64,000 nt of DNA. Origin: Streptomyces sp. NBC_00568. GTDB lineage: Bacteria; Actinomycetota; Actinomycetes; Streptomycetales; Streptomycetaceae. The translations under genes and the position numbers were made by a program. The stretch covers positions 1,860,001 through 1,924,000 of the forward strand of contig NZ_JAPENW010000001.1 in the NCBI RefSeq assembly GCF_026341855.1, in the 5' to 3' direction. Under the pieces are notes generated by a model. The model was not told where the DNA came from. It did no database searches and saw only the letters and a list, made by a program, of their open reading frames with translations. Below are positions 8,650 to 17,845 of this stretch, piece by piece (position 1 is the stretch's first letter; every line of letters begins with the position of its first letter).

Positions 8650-8774
8650 GCCGCGGGTTCCCGTCCCGCCGCGGGTTCCCGTCCCGCCGCGGGCGGGTTC
8701 CCGGTCCCTCACGGGCAGGTTCCCGGTCTCTCACGGGCGGTGTCGCGATCCCTCACGGGCGGTGTCGCGGCTAC
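8650..8774. repeat. two short tandem-repeat families
   Basis: An 18-bp unit, GCCGCGGGTTCCCGTCCC, occurs at 8650-8667 and 8668-8685 with a partial third copy. It is followed by 22-bp units at 8690, 8712, 8734 and 8756 sharing CGGGC(G/A)G and a CCCTCA or CTCTCA end. The array fills the gap between convergent DUF6542 and ppgK and touches the last codons of ppgK. Confidence 0.75.
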
Positions 8775-9520
8775 TGCGCGACCTTCGCCGCTCGCATCGC
8801 CGCGCCCACGATCCCCGCGTTGTTCTGGAGCTGTGCCGGGACGATCTCCGCCTTGATGTCCTCGATCAGCGGCAGGAACTTGTCGGCCTTGCGGCTGACA
8901 CCGCCGCCGATGATGAACAGTTCCGGGGAGAAGAGCATCTCGACGTGGGCGAGGTACTTCGTGACGCGGCGCGCCCAGTGCTCCCAGGTCAGCTCGTGGT
9001 CGTCCTTGGCCTTGGTGGAGGCCCGCTTCTCCGCGTCGTGGCCGTTCAGCTCCAGATGGCCCAGCTCGGTGTTCGGGACCAGTTCGCCGTCGATGAAGAG
9101 GGCACTGCCGATGCCGGTGCCGAAGGTGAGCAGGATGACCGTGCCCCGGCGGTCGCGGCCGGCTCCGAACTGCATCTCGGCGACGCCCGCCGCGTCCGCG
9201 TCGTTCAGCACGGTCACCGGCAGGCCGCCGAGCCGCTCACTCAGCAACGCGCGCGCGTCGGTGTCGATCCAGTCCTTGTCGACATTGGCCGCCGTACGGA
9301 TCGTGGAACCACCGGTCACCACGCCCGGGAACGTGATGCCCACGGGACCCGTCCAGCCGAAGTGGCCGATGACGTCCTTCACGCCGTCGGCCACCGCGTC
9401 GGGTGTCGCGGGTTGCGGGGTGAGCACCTTGAAGCGCTCCGCCGCCAGGTCCCCGCGGTCAAGGTCCACAGGGGCACCCTTGATCCCGGATCCGCCAATG
9501 TCCACACCGAAGATCTGCAT
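8771..9520 (-). CDS. ppgK: polyphosphate glucokinase
   Basis: The 249-aa ROK-family kinase phosphorylates glucose using inorganic polyphosphate (and usually ATP). It has the phosphate loop [10 protein letters not shown] at the N-terminus, the [11 protein letters not shown] segment, the catalytic [11 protein letters not shown] motif with its Asn-Asp, and the second glycine-rich loop [13 protein letters not shown]. The [17 protein letters not shown] stretch is characteristic of PpgK rather than of zinc-binding ROK glucokinases. It starts at ATG 9520 and is divergent to nothing close; ispH lies 29 bp upstream on the same strand, so the two may be cotranscribed. Confidence 0.92.
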   Translation of the reverse strand: MQIFGVDIGGSGIKGAPVDLDRGDLAAERFKVLTPQPATPDAVADGVKDVIGHFGWTGPVGITFPGVVTGGSTIRTAANVDKDWIDTDARALLSERLGGLPVTVLNDADAAGVAEMQFGAGRDRRGTVILLTFGTGIGSALFIDGELVPNTELGHLELNGHDAEKRASTKAKDDHELTWEHWARRVTKYLAHVEMLFSPELFIIGGGVSRKADKFLPLIEDIKAEIVPAQLQNNAGIVGAAMRAAKVAQ

Positions 9521-9549
9521 GGCCCTACGTTACGTCGTACGACTGACGG

Positions 9550-10554
9550 TCACTTCCCGGGCGTACCGCCGGTGCGCTGCTCCACCAGGGCGGCGGCCTC
9601 AGCGCGCAGATCGCGGCGCAGCTCCTTGGGCAGCGAGAAGGTGATGGACTCCTCGGCGGCCTTGACGAGCTCGACGTCCTCGAAGCCGCGCCGGGACAGC
9701 CACTCCAGGACCTGCTCGACGAGGACCTCGGGGACGGAGGCGCCGGAGGTGACCCCGACCGTGCTCACGCCCTCGAGCCACGCCTCCTCGATCTCGTCGG
9801 CGAAGTCCACGAGGTACGCCTCACGGGAGCCGGCGAGCTTGGCGACCTCGACGAGCCGCACGGAGTTGGAGGAGTTGCGCGATCCGACGACGATCACCAG
9901 CTCGGCCTCCGCGCCCATCTGCTTCACGGCGAGCTGACGGTTCTGCGTGGCGTAGCAGATGTCGTCGCTCGGCGGCGAGATGAGCTGCGGGAACTTCTCC
10001 TTCAGGGCGTCGACCGTCTCCATCGTCTCGTCGACCGAAAGGGTGGTCTGGGAGAGCCAGACGACCCGGGAGGGGTCGCGGACCTCGACCTTGGCGACGT
10101 CCTCGGGTCCGTCGACCAGCGTGATGTGGTCGGGGGCCTCGCCGGAGGTGCCGATGACCTCCTCGTGGCCCTCGTGGCCGATCAGGAGGATGTCGAAGTC
10201 GTCGTTCGCGAACCGGACGGCTTCCTTGTGGACCTTGGTGACCAGCGGGCACGTCGCGTCGATGGTGGCGAGCTTGCCCTTCGCGGCCTCGTCGTGGACG
10301 ACGGGGGCGACGCCGTGCGCCGAGAACATGACGATGGACCCCTCGGGGACCTCCGCCGTCTGCTCGACGAAGATCGCGCCCTTCTTCTCCAGGGTCTGCA
10401 CGACGTACTTGTTGTGGACGATCTCGTGGCGGACATAGATCGGGGCCCCGTACTGCTCGAGGGCCTTCTCGACGGCGATCACGGCACGGTCCACGCCCGC
10501 GCAGTAGCCCCGGGGGGCGGCGAGCAGGACACGGCGGCCAGGAGAAGCAGTCAT
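9550..10554 (-). CDS. ispH: 4-hydroxy-3-methylbut-2-enyl diphosphate reductase
   Basis: The 334-aa last enzyme of the MEP isoprenoid pathway makes IPP and DMAPP from HMBPP. The three 4Fe-4S cysteines are visible: C18 in [10 protein letters not shown]102 in DATCPLV and C200 in [11 protein letters not shown]. The catalytic [10 protein letters not shown] region is near the C-terminus. ATG at 10554 was chosen as the family begins right before [16 protein letters not shown] minus-strand frame stays open upstream to 13800 only because of base composition. The APC permease is divergent. Confidence 0.95.
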   Translation of the reverse strand: MTASPGRRVLLAAPRGYCAGVDRAVIAVEKALEQYGAPIYVRHEIVHNKYVVQTLEKKGAIFVEQTAEVPEGSIVMFSAHGVAPVVHDEAAKGKLATIDATCPLVTKVHKEAVRFANDDFDILLIGHEGHEEVIGTSGEAPDHITLVDGPEDVAKVEVRDPSRVVWLSQTTLSVDETMETVDALKEKFPQLISPPSDDICYATQNRQLAVKQMGAEAELVIVVGSRNSSNSVRLVEVAKLAGSREAYLVDFADEIEEAWLEGVSTVGVTSGASVPEVLVEQVLEWLSRRGFEDVELVKAAEESITFSLPKELRRDLRAEAAALVEQRTGGTPGK

Positions 10555-10656
10555 GCCCCCATCGTAAGGCCGCGCCCGGCAGGTCGAAGATCGCCTCCTT
10601 GGAGAGACTGTGGGGAGCCGGAGAGGCGGGGCCGGGCGCGAACCTCGGGAGGCACG

Positions 10657-12030
10657 ATGTCCGACACGCAGACCACCGCCGGTTCGGGCGCGGCGGAGCA
10701 CGGACTCCGGCGCAGCCTCGGTTTCCGGGATCTGGTCGTCTACGGGCTGCTGTTCATCGCCCCGATGGCGCCGGTCGGGGTCTTCGGGACGCTGGACGCG
10801 AAGTCGCACGGGGCGGTCGCGCTGGTCTACGTCGTCGCGACGGTCGCCATGGCGTTCACCGCGTTCAGCTACGCGCAGATGGTCCGCGTGGTCCCGCAGG
10901 CGGGCTCGGTGTTCGCCTACGCGCGCGCGGGGCTCGGGAAGGAGGCCGGGTTCGTCGCCGGGTGGATGGTGATGCTGGACTACCTGCTCATTCCGGCGGT
11001 GGCCTATCTGTTCTCCGGGATCGCGATGAACTCCCTGGTCCCGGAGGTCTCCCGGTGGGTGTGGACCGCGCTCGCCGTCGTCGTCACGACGTTCCTCAAC
11101 CTCTGGGGTGTCCGCACGGCGGCGCGGGTCGGCTTGCTGGTGCTCGCGATGGAGATCGTGGTCCTTCTTGTCTTCGTCGTGTCGGCGGTCGTGGTGCTGG
11201 CGCGCGACGGGGCGCACCGCGACTGGCTGTCCCCGCTGTCGGGTGACGGCACGCAGGGCGCGTTCGCGCTGTCGGCTGTCATCGGCGCCGTCTCGGTCGC
11301 CGTCCTCTCCTTTCTGGGCTTCGACGCCATCGCCTCCTTCGCCGAGGAGGTGACGGGCGGTCCGGAGAAGGTGGCCCGCGCGGTCCTGTTCTGTCTGGCG
11401 CTGGCGGGTGTGCTGTTCGTGGCGCAGACCTATCTGGTGTCGCTGCTGGAGCCGCTGTCGTCCGCGCGGCTCGCCGCCGACCCCGCGAAACAGGGTCCGG
11501 CCTTCTACGACGCCGTGGACGCGTCCGTCGGCTCGTGGCTGCACAACCTGGTGGCGGTCAGCAAGGCGATCGGCGCGGCCTTCGCGGCGCTGGCCGGGCA
11601 GGCCGCGGCCGGGCGTCTCGTCTTCGCGATGGCCCGCGACCGGCGGCTGCCGCGGGTGCTGGCGCGGACCGACTCCGGGGTGCCGCGGGCGGCCCTGTCG
11701 TGCGCCGCGGTGATCACGCTGGTCGCCGCGGTCTGGGCGGCGCGCCGCGACGACGGCCTCGACAAGCTGGTCTCGGTGGTCGACGTCGGCGCGCTGACCG
11801 CGTTCACCCTGCTGCACGCGTCCGTGGTGGGCTGGTTCGCCGTACGGCACCTGGGCGGGCCGGTGGTGTGGTGGCGGCACGTCCTCGTCCCCGTGCTGGG
11901 CGCCGCGATCACCGTCGCGGTGATCGTCGAGGCCTCGGGCACGGCCCAGGTGGTGGGCCTCGTCTGGCTGGCGGTGGGTCTGGTGGTGCTCCTCGCCCAG
12001 CGGGGGCGGACCGAACCGAAGACCGGGTAG
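10657..12030 (+). CDS. APC-superfamily amino acid permease
   Basis: The 457-aa integral membrane protein has about twelve hydrophobic segments. TM1 contains the unwound-helix glycine-rich motif [19 protein letters not shown]2-3 the [20 protein letters not shown] motif, and the middle [18 protein letters not shown] is the classic APC consensus after TM6. The family imports amino acids or related amines with protons; the substrate cannot be told. ATG at 10657 is preceded by GGGAGG at a spacing of about 6 nt. It is divergent from ispH and followed by xseA after a 99-bp gap. Confidence 0.85.
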   Translation: MSDTQTTAGSGAAEHGLRRSLGFRDLVVYGLLFIAPMAPVGVFGTLDAKSHGAVALVYVVATVAMAFTAFSYAQMVRVVPQAGSVFAYARAGLGKEAGFVAGWMVMLDYLLIPAVAYLFSGIAMNSLVPEVSRWVWTALAVVVTTFLNLWGVRTAARVGLLVLAMEIVVLLVFVVSAVVVLARDGAHRDWLSPLSGDGTQGAFALSAVIGAVSVAVLSFLGFDAIASFAEEVTGGPEKVARAVLFCLALAGVLFVAQTYLVSLLEPLSSARLAADPAKQGPAFYDAVDASVGSWLHNLVAVSKAIGAAFAALAGQAAAGRLVFAMARDRRLPRVLARTDSGVPRAALSCAAVITLVAAVWAARRDDGLDKLVSVVDVGALTAFTLLHASVVGWFAVRHLGGPVVWWRHVLVPVLGAAITVAVIVEASGTAQVVGLVWLAVGLVVLLAQRGRTEPKTG

Positions 12031-12129
12031 CGCCTGCCGGGCGGGCCGGTCCACGGCCGGGAGACCGGGCCGCCTCGGCCCGCGCCGGGCGTGCCGGCGT
12101 TGTCGGTGGTGGCCACTACGCTCGGGCGC

Positions 12130-13338
12130 ATGGCTCTCAACACGTCCGCGGACGCTCCGCTGCCCGTCGGCGAGGTGTCCCGGCTCATCGGGGGATGGAT
12201 CGACCGGCTCGGCGCGGTGTGGGTCGAGGGGCAGATCACCCAGTTGTCGCGGCGCCCCGGCGCGGGCGTCGTCTTCCTGACGTTGCGCGACCCGTCGTAC
12301 GACATCTCGGTGGGCGTGACCTGCTATCGGCAGGTCTTCGACGCGGTCGCCGACGTGGTGAGCGAGGGTGCCCGGGTGGTGGTCCACGCCAAGCCGGAGT
12401 GGTACGCGCCGCGTGGGCAGCTGTCCCTGCGGGCCGCCGAGATCAAGCCGGTGGGGGTTGGCGAGCTCCTCGCCCGGCTGGAGCAGCTGAAGAAGTCGCT
12501 GGCGGGCGAGGGACTGTTCGCGGCCGAGCGGAAGAAGCCGCTGCCGTTCCTGCCGCAGCTCATCGGGCTGGTGTGCGGGCGCGCGTCGGCGGCCGAGCGG
12601 GACGTGCTGGAGAACGCGCGGCACCGCTGGCCCGCCGTCCGCTTCGAGGTGCGCAATGTCGCCGTGCAGGGCGTCCACGCCGTTCCGCAGGTCGTGCAGG
12701 CGGTGAAGGACCTGGACGCGCTCGACGAGGTCGACGTGATCATCGTGGCGCGCGGCGGCGGCAGCGTGGAGGATCTGCTGCCGTTCTCCGACGAGCAGCT
12801 CGTCCGGGCGGTCGCGGCCTGCCGTACGCCGGTCGTGTCGGCCATCGGGCACGAGCCCGACAACCCGCTTCTGGACCATGTGGCCGACCTGCGGGCGTCC
12901 ACACCGACCGACGCGGCCAAGAAGGTCGTGCCGGACGTCGGCGAGGAGTACGAGCGGGTGCGGTTCCTGCGGGACCGTGCGCGGCGCTGCGTCATGTCGT
13001 TCATCGACCGCGAGGAGCGGGGCCTCGCGCACGCGCTGGCCCGGCCCTCGATAGAGGATCCGCACCGGATGATCGACGAGCGCGCGGACCAGGTCTCCGC
13101 GCTGCTCGACCGGGGCCGGCGCACCCTCGGGCATCTCCTGGACCGCGCGGACTCGGAGCTGACGCACACGCACGCGCGCGTGGTGGCCCTCTCCCCCGCG
13201 GCGACCCTCCAGCGGGGGTACGCGGTGCTGCAGAAGGCCGACGGTCATGTGGTCCGGGACCCGGCCGAGGTCGTGGCGGACGAGACGCTGCGGGCGCGGG
13301 TCGCCGAGGGTGAATTCACGGTTCGAGTCGATGCATAG
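12130..13338 (+). CDS. xseA: exodeoxyribonuclease VII large subunit
   Basis: The 402-aa protein has an N-terminal OB-fold ([20 protein letters not shown] to about residue 110), the catalytic core containing [19 protein letters not shown] and [29 protein letters not shown], then a long coiled coil and a C-terminal segment ([14 protein letters not shown]) that binds XseB. Exo VII degrades single-stranded DNA in both directions to oligonucleotides. ATG at 12130 was chosen by family N-terminus. xseB follows 9 bp downstream, one operon. Confidence 0.95.
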   Translation: MALNTSADAPLPVGEVSRLIGGWIDRLGAVWVEGQITQLSRRPGAGVVFLTLRDPSYDISVGVTCYRQVFDAVADVVSEGARVVVHAKPEWYAPRGQLSLRAAEIKPVGVGELLARLEQLKKSLAGEGLFAAERKKPLPFLPQLIGLVCGRASAAERDVLENARHRWPAVRFEVRNVAVQGVHAVPQVVQAVKDLDALDEVDVIIVARGGGSVEDLLPFSDEQLVRAVAACRTPVVSAIGHEPDNPLLDHVADLRASTPTDAAKKVVPDVGEEYERVRFLRDRARRCVMSFIDREERGLAHALARPSIEDPHRMIDERADQVSALLDRGRRTLGHLLDRADSELTHTHARVVALSPAATLQRGYAVLQKADGHVVRDPAEVVADETLRARVAEGEFTVRVDA

Positions 13339-13347
13339 GGTGGGCGC

Positions 13348-13599
13348 ATGACCAGCAAGGTGGACGAGGCGCTCGGGTACGAGCAGGCACGGGACGAGCT
13401 GATCGAGGTCGTACGCCGCCTGGAGGCGGGTGGTACGACCCTCGAGGAGTCCCTGGCGCTCTGGGAGCGCGGCGAGGAGCTGGCCAAGGTGTGCCGGCGC
13501 TGGCTGGAGGGCGCGCGGGCCCGCCTGGACGCGGCCCTGGCCGAGGAGGAGTCGGAGTCGCGGAAGGCGGACACCGACACCGGCTCGGATTCCGAGTAA
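13348..13599 (+). CDS. xseB: exodeoxyribonuclease VII small subunit
   Basis: The 83-aa protein shows the XseB motif [20 protein letters not shown] followed by [26 protein letters not shown], a helical hairpin that packs on the XseA coiled coil. An acidic, serine-rich tail ends it. It lies 9 bp after xseA and before a strong terminator, which closes a two-gene operon. Confidence 0.94.
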   Translation: MTSKVDEALGYEQARDELIEVVRRLEAGGTTLEESLALWERGEELAKVCRRWLEGARARLDAALAEEESESRKADTDTGSDSE

Positions 13600-13608
13600 C
13601 GACCGTCG

Positions 13609-13647
13609 ACGGCGGCGGCCGGCCCCGGCGGGGCCGACCGCCGCCGT
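13609..13647 (+). terminator. terminator after xseAB
   Basis: ACGGCGGCGG (13609-13618) pairs with CCGCCGCCGT (13638-13647), and inside it GGCCCC (13621-13626) pairs with GGGGCC (13630-13635). The nested GC stem is followed by TTGTC. Confidence 0.75.
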
Positions 13648-13731
13648 TGTCGCGAGCGAGCCGGGACGACCGAGAAGTCCTCTCCTCGCACCCTCAGACC
13701 TGTGAAGCGGATCACCATGCCCCGGTTTTGA

Positions 13732-13760
13732 TTGAACCTTAAACCTTTTCGTCGTAGTGT
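13732..13760 (+). promoter_or_regulatory. promoter of the nitroreductase gene
   Basis: TTGAAC (13732-13737), a 17-bp spacer and TAGTGT (13755-13760) fit a vegetative Streptomyces promoter. The stretch is a local A/T-rich island and contains the direct repeat AACCTT/AAACCTT overlapping the -35, a possible regulator site. Confidence 0.55.
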
Positions 13761-13814
13761 CGTCCTCGCCAACAGATCCCCCGGGATCCACCGCACGCAC
13801 CGAGAAGGTTCCTC

Positions 13815-14405
13815 ATGTCTCTCGTCCTTGACCCCACCGCTCAGGACCTGCTGTTCCGCGAGGCCCGCACGGCGAACACGTTCACCGACGAGCCGGTGAC
13901 CGACGAGCAGGTGCAGGCGATCTACGACCTGGTCAAGTTCGGCCCGACCGCCTTCAACCAGTCGCCGCTGCGCATCACCCTGGTCCGCTCCCCGGAAGCC
14001 CGTGAGCGCCTGGTGCAGCACCTCGCCGAGGGCAACCAGGCGAAGACCGCCGCCGCCCCGCTGGTCGCGATCCTCTCCGCGGACAACGAGTTCCACGAGG
14101 AGCTGCCGGCGCTCCTCCCCCACTTCCCCGCCGCCAAGGACCTCTTCTTCTCCGAGCGCCCGGTCCGTGAGGGCAGCGCCGCGATGAACGCCGCGCTCCA
14201 GGCCGCGTACTTCATCATCGGCGTCCGCGCCGCCGGCCTCGCCGCGGGTCCGATGACCGGCGCCGACCTCGCCGGCATCCAGAAGGAGTTCCTGGACGAC
14301 GACCACACCCCGCTGATGATCGTCAACATCGGCAAGCCGGGCGAGGACGCCTGGTTCCCGCGCTCCCCGCGCCTGGAGGCCGACCAGGTCATCACGACCG
14401 TCTGA
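13815..14405 (+). CDS. nitroreductase-family protein, malonic semialdehyde reductase-like
   Basis: The 196-aa FMN-dependent protein matches the RutE/YdfN subgroup: FREARTANTFTDEPVTDEQV with FMN-binding basic residue, FGPTAFNQSPLR, and late GPMTGADLAG. RutE reduces malonic semialdehyde in pyrimidine breakdown, but no rut genes are nearby, so the real substrate may be another aldehyde or quinone. GAGAAGG lies 7 nt before the ATG. It has its own promoter and a shared bidirectional terminator with the convergent DUF4245 gene. Confidence 0.8.
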   Translation: MSLVLDPTAQDLLFREARTANTFTDEPVTDEQVQAIYDLVKFGPTAFNQSPLRITLVRSPEARERLVQHLAEGNQAKTAAAPLVAILSADNEFHEELPALLPHFPAAKDLFFSERPVREGSAAMNAALQAAYFIIGVRAAGLAAGPMTGADLAGIQKEFLDDDHTPLMIVNIGKPGEDAWFPRSPRLEADQVITTV

Positions 14406-14475
14406 TCACCGGCTCGACCACGGCACCACCAGAACACCGGGACCACCGGAACCACCGGTCGATCCCGCACCAGCG

Positions 14476-14515
14476 CGAGAAGGGCCCCCGGCGACATGGC
14501 CGGGGGCCCTTCTCG
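14476..14515. terminator. strong bidirectional terminator
   Basis: A 17-bp perfect stem joins 14476-14492 and 14499-14515 (core GAAGGGCCCCCGGC) with a 6-nt loop GACATG. It is placed between the convergent nitroreductase and DUF4245 genes. Confidence 0.88.
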
Positions 14516-14535
14516 TGCATACGTATGCGGGGTGC

Positions 14536-15054
14536 CTACGAGGTCTTCAGGGCCTGCGCCATCTTCACCAGCGTGCCGAACGAGCCGGTGCCGGTCACCA
14601 CGGTCGTGGAGCCCTTGCCCGTGAGGACGAGGGCGTCGTAGTGGTCGCCCTCGTAGCGCTGCCAGGTCTGGTCGCCGATGCGCTGGGTGGCCTTGGTCCG
14701 CCGCGCGCCCTGGCTCGCCGAGTCGATGAACACGGCCGGCCGCTGAGTGGACTGCTCGACCGCCACGTACTGACCGTCGGGGGCCTGGTAGCCCAGGTGC
14801 CAGACGTCGAACTCACTGCCGTCGTACCGCACCGAGGTCGGCTTCCACGCCGTCGGCAGACCCTCGGGCGCCGCCACGGGATAACTCGCCGCCCGGCGAG
14901 CCGTGAGCAGCTCGACCCGGTAGTCGACACGCTTGAGATCGGGCTCTGATGCGTCGTGCGGGATGAAGATGTAGATAACGCCCGCCATGAGCCCGATGAG
15001 GCCCAGGGAGAGAATCATGTCCCGGACCGACTGCTTGCCTTTCATACCTGCCAC
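14536..15054 (-). CDS. DUF4245 membrane-anchored protein
   Basis: The 172-aa protein has one N-terminal membrane helix ([17 protein letters not shown]) and an extracytoplasmic domain of the DUF4245 family, which is widespread in actinobacteria and of unknown role. Conserved-looking parts are [20 protein letters not shown] and the W-H-L-G-Y segment. The start is GTG 15054 or ATG 15045, 3 codons apart, and the ribosome-binding site does not decide. It is divergent from glpX, a pairing I recall as conserved in Streptomyces. Confidence 0.75.
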   Translation of the reverse strand: MAGMKGKQSVRDMILSLGLIGLMAGVIYIFIPHDASEPDLKRVDYRVELLTARRAASYPVAAPEGLPTAWKPTSVRYDGSEFDVWHLGYQAPDGQYVAVEQSTQRPAVFIDSASQGARRTKATQRIGDQTWQRYEGDHYDALVLTGKGSTTVVTGTGSFGTLVKMAQALKTS

Positions 15055-15180
15055 GGCCCTATCGTCGCAGGTGCCCTGGCCTGCTCATCCGTGGGGCCCC
15101 CTGCTCATTTTGTAAGTCTGGCGATAGAGTCGGGACATCACCCTCATCCGGCCGTCGTCGTATCAGAAAGGTGCGTGTCG

Positions 15181-16212
15181 ATGACCGAGCATCATCTGCC
15201 GTCCGAACTCGAAGTACCGTCGGAAGCCCCCGACCGGAACCTCGCCCTCGAACTCGTCCGCGTCACCGAGGCCGCCGCGATGGCCGCGGGCCGCTGGGTC
15301 GGCCGCGGCGACAAGAACGGCGCCGACGGCGCCGCCGTCCGGGCCATGCGAACCCTTGTCTCCACCGTCTCGATGAACGGCGTCGTCGTCATCGGCGAAG
15401 GAGAGAAGGACGAAGCCCCGATGCTCTTCAACGGGGAGCGCGTGGGCGACGGGACCGGCCCCGAGTGCGACATCGCCGTCGACCCGATCGACGGGACGAC
15501 GCTCACCGCCAAGGGCATGACGAACGCCATCGCCGTGCTTGCCGCCGCCGACCGCGGCACCATGTTCGACCCGTCCGCGGTCTTCTACATGGACAAGCTG
15601 GTCACCGGCCCGGAGGCCGCCGACTTCGTCGACATCAACGCGCCCGTCTCGGTGAACATCCGCCGGGTCGCCAAGGCGAAGCGGGTCACGCCCGAGGACG
15701 TCACCGTCGTCATCCTCGACCGGCCGCGCCACGACGGCATCATCAAGGAGATCCGGGAGACCGGCGCGCGCATCAAGCTGATCTCCGACGGCGATGTCGC
15801 GGGCTCGATCCTCGCGCTGCGCGAGGGCACCGGCATCGACCTGCTGCTGGGCATCGGCGGCACGCCCGAGGGCATCATCTCGGCCTGTGCGGTCAAGTGC
15901 CTCGGCGGCACCATCCAGGGCAAGCTGTGGCCGAAGGACGACGAGGAGCGGCAGCGGGCGGTCGACGCCGGGCACGACCTCGACCGCGTCCTGACCACGA
16001 ACGACCTGGTCTCCGGCGAGAACGTCTTCTTCGTCGCGACCGGCATCACCGACGGCGAGCTGCTGCGCGGGGTGCGCTACCGCTCCGAGACCGCGACGAC
16101 CGAGTCGATCGTGATGCGGTCCAAGTCCGGAACGGTCCGCCAGATCACGTCGGAGCACCGGCTGAGCAAGCTGCGTGCGTACAGCGCGATCGACTTCGAC
16201 CGCGCCAAGTAG
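15181..16212 (+). CDS. glpX: class II fructose-1,6-bisphosphatase
   Basis: The 343-aa metal-dependent sugar phosphatase is the gluconeogenic FBPase of actinobacteria. [11 protein letters not shown] (from residue 72) and DPIDGTT (101-107) are the metal- and phosphate-binding motifs of the Li-sensitive phosphatase fold; [10 protein letters not shown] and GIGGTPEG are typical of GlpX. AAAGGTG lies 7 nt before ATG 15181. It works with fumarases and PEP-forming enzymes in gluconeogenesis. A palindromic terminator ends it. Confidence 0.95.
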   Translation: MTEHHLPSELEVPSEAPDRNLALELVRVTEAAAMAAGRWVGRGDKNGADGAAVRAMRTLVSTVSMNGVVVIGEGEKDEAPMLFNGERVGDGTGPECDIAVDPIDGTTLTAKGMTNAIAVLAAADRGTMFDPSAVFYMDKLVTGPEAADFVDINAPVSVNIRRVAKAKRVTPEDVTVVILDRPRHDGIIKEIRETGARIKLISDGDVAGSILALREGTGIDLLLGIGGTPEGIISACAVKCLGGTIQGKLWPKDDEERQRAVDAGHDLDRVLTTNDLVSGENVFFVATGITDGELLRGVRYRSETATTESIVMRSKSGTVRQITSEHRLSKLRAYSAIDFDRAK

Positions 16213-16253
16213 GACCACCGGCCGAACGGGGCCGGGCGCCTTCGACGGCGCGG

Positions 16254-16286
16254 AAGGGGCGCCCCTTGTGCGGAGGGGCGCCCCTT
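16254..16286. terminator. bidirectional terminator between glpX and the wbl gene
   Basis: AAGGGGCGCCCC (16254-16265) pairs with GGGGCGCCCCTT (16275-16286) over a 9-nt loop; each arm also contains a self-palindromic GGGGCGCCCC. It sits between convergent genes. Confidence 0.82.
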
Positions 16287-16301
16287 TCCCGTACGCGGGT
16301 G

Positions 16302-16670
16302 TCAGCCGGCCGCGGCTATCGGCCCCCGCGCCTTCTTGAGCTCCAGGTCGCGGCGGCGGCGCCTGGCGAGCACGACACGGCGCTCGGCGGCGGTGAGGCC
16401 GCCCCAGACGCCGTACGGCTCGGGTTGCAGCAGCGCGTGTTCGCGGCACTCGACCATGACCGGACAGCGGGCGCAGACGCGCTTGGCGGCCTCCTCACGG
16501 GAGAGCCGGGAGGCGGTCGGCTCCTTGGAGGGGGCGAAGAACAGGCCGGCTTCGTCGCGCCGGCACACCGCCTCCGTGTGCCATGGCGCTTCCTGATCCC
16601 TGTCCCGCACTGGCGCCCGCTGGGCCGGAACGGCAGCTACCTGCAGGGACTGATGCGGCGGTTGCAGCAC
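16302..16670 (-). CDS. wblI: WhiB-like iron-sulfur regulator, probably WblI
   Basis: The 122-aa protein has the Wbl cysteine pattern C36, C66, C69, C75 (C-x29-C-x2-C-x5-C), followed by the GVWGG turn and a basic C-terminus (RRVVLARRRRR) that contacts DNA. Wbl proteins bind a 4Fe-4S cluster and usually act with the sigma factor region 4 at promoters. The symbol rests on my memory that the wbl gene beside glpX in S. coelicolor is wblI; it is synteny, not a search. The start is GTG 16670 with AGGAG 7 nt upstream. Confidence 0.82.
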   Translation of the reverse strand: MLQPPHQSLQVAAVPAQRAPVRDRDQEAPWHTEAVCRRDEAGLFFAPSKEPTASRLSREEAAKRVCARCPVMVECREHALLQPEPYGVWGGLTAAERRVVLARRRRRDLELKKARGPIAAAG

Positions 16671-16869
16671 GGTCTACTCCTGACGACGGCTTCGCGAGCG
16701 TGCCGGGCACCGCGGAAAGTTCCGCCGCGCCCTCCAAGAGACGATGCAGCAAGGCCTACCCGCTGTGCGCGCGCCTATGCACTGTGTGCCGAAGCCCGGG
16801 CCTTCCCGCGCATGATCGATCGTCCATCACCGGACCACCGCGCGTCCGCCACCGACGCCGTCCCGGTCG

Positions 16870-17598
16870 TCAACGATCCAGGTGCTTGCGCAGGCTCCGG
16901 TCCACCCGGTCGGCCACGCGGTCGTTCACCCGGCTCGTGACCCGGTCGAGGATGTCCGCGATCAGCTTGCCGCGCTTGGGCCTCGCCTCGACGTTCCCGA
17001 GGACGGCGAAGCCGTCGACGTAGACCACGGGTGCGTCGGGGTCGCCCGAATCGAGCGTGTCCACCTCGAAGTTGCCCAGCACACCGCCGCCGTTGCCCCG
17101 CAGCGAGACATTCTCCGGGACACGGACCTCGACGTTGCCGAAGACCGAGACCGCCTTGATCACGACCTGCTGGTACTCGAAGATCGCCTCGCTCAGGTCG
17201 ATCTCCACGCTGCCGAAGACCGCGTACGCGTGGATGCGGCGGCCCGCTCGCCAGCGGCCCTTGCGGACGGCGGCGCTGAAGACCGCCACCACATTGTCGT
17301 CGGCCTCCGCGGGGATCTCGCCCTGGGTGGGGCGGTTGGGCGCCGAAGCGTACGCCGAGGCCGTGCGGCCGGTGTGGGCGGCGGGCAGGTCCCGGACGAA
17401 CTGGTCGAGCTCGCCCACCGTCTTGGTGGCCAGCGCCCCCTCCACCCGCTCGGCGTGCTCCTCCGCGGTCAGGCGCCCCTCGGCGAGGGCCTCGCGCAGG
17501 ATGTCGGTGATCCGGTCCCGGTCGGCGTCGGAGGCACGCAGCTCGGCCGGCTTCGCCGCCGTGGCGGGGGTCGCGTCGGGGCGCTTTTGAAGGTCCAC
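16870..17598 (-). CDS. DUF1707 / LiaF-like-domain protein
   Basis: The 242-aa soluble protein has an N-terminal DUF1707 SHOCT-like motif (ELRASDADRDRITDILREALAEGRLTAEEHAERVE, residues about 25-60). A beta-helical domain of repeated short strands follows (AVFGSVEIDLSEA, AVSVFGNVEVRVPENV, GGVLGNFEVDTL, FAVLGNVEARPKRG) like the C-terminal domain of LiaF/cell-wall-active antibiotic response proteins. Many such actinobacterial proteins sit at membranes and sense envelope stress, but no membrane helix is seen here. Start GTG 17598 has a weak ribosome-binding site. Confidence 0.7.
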   Translation of the reverse strand: MDLQKRPDATPATAAKPAELRASDADRDRITDILREALAEGRLTAEEHAERVEGALATKTVGELDQFVRDLPAAHTGRTASAYASAPNRPTQGEIPAEADDNVVAVFSAAVRKGRWRAGRRIHAYAVFGSVEIDLSEAIFEYQQVVIKAVSVFGNVEVRVPENVSLRGNGGGVLGNFEVDTLDSGDPDAPVVYVDGFAVLGNVEARPKRGKLIADILDRVTSRVNDRVADRVDRSLRKHLDR

Positions 17599-17692
17599 GA
17601 CAGCAGCCTACCCAAACGCGATAGATCGCGACTACCCCTCTCGCGCCGCCTGTGGAAAACCCGCCACCCGTCCGGGCCGTCGGTCCGGTGTC

Positions 17693-17711
17693 CGAACTGA
17701 GCCTTACCTCA
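17693..17711 (-). promoter_or_regulatory. iron-box-like sequence upstream of class I fumarase
   Basis: On the minus strand, TGAGGTAAGGCTCAGTTCG matches the DmdR/IdeR iron-box consensus TTAGGTTAGGCTCACCTAA at 13 of 19 positions; the left two thirds are close and the right arm is poor. It lies about 135 bp before the iron-sulfur fumarase start. Only a candidate. Confidence 0.25.
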
Positions 17712-17845
17712 CAACCTCGGCGCCCCTGTCAGGTTCTACGCTGGTGGACGCTGCCAATGAAGGCCGGCCTCCGGCGAGTGAGCCGAAGGGGCGCGCCCGA
17801 GGCGAACGAGCCCCAAAGCTGTCTGTCGAGTGAGGAATGGGCGAG

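Noticed and set aside
13318..13332. GGTTCGAGTC, a tRNA T-loop-like string
   Set aside because: It is the last codons of xseA, and no cloverleaf can be drawn around it.
10555..13800. Very long minus-strand open frame continuing upstream of ispH
   Set aside because: It lies antisense to xseA, xseB and the permease. It is rich in Arg, Gly, His and Asp, typical of the complement of GC-rich genes, and IspH starts cleanly at 10554.
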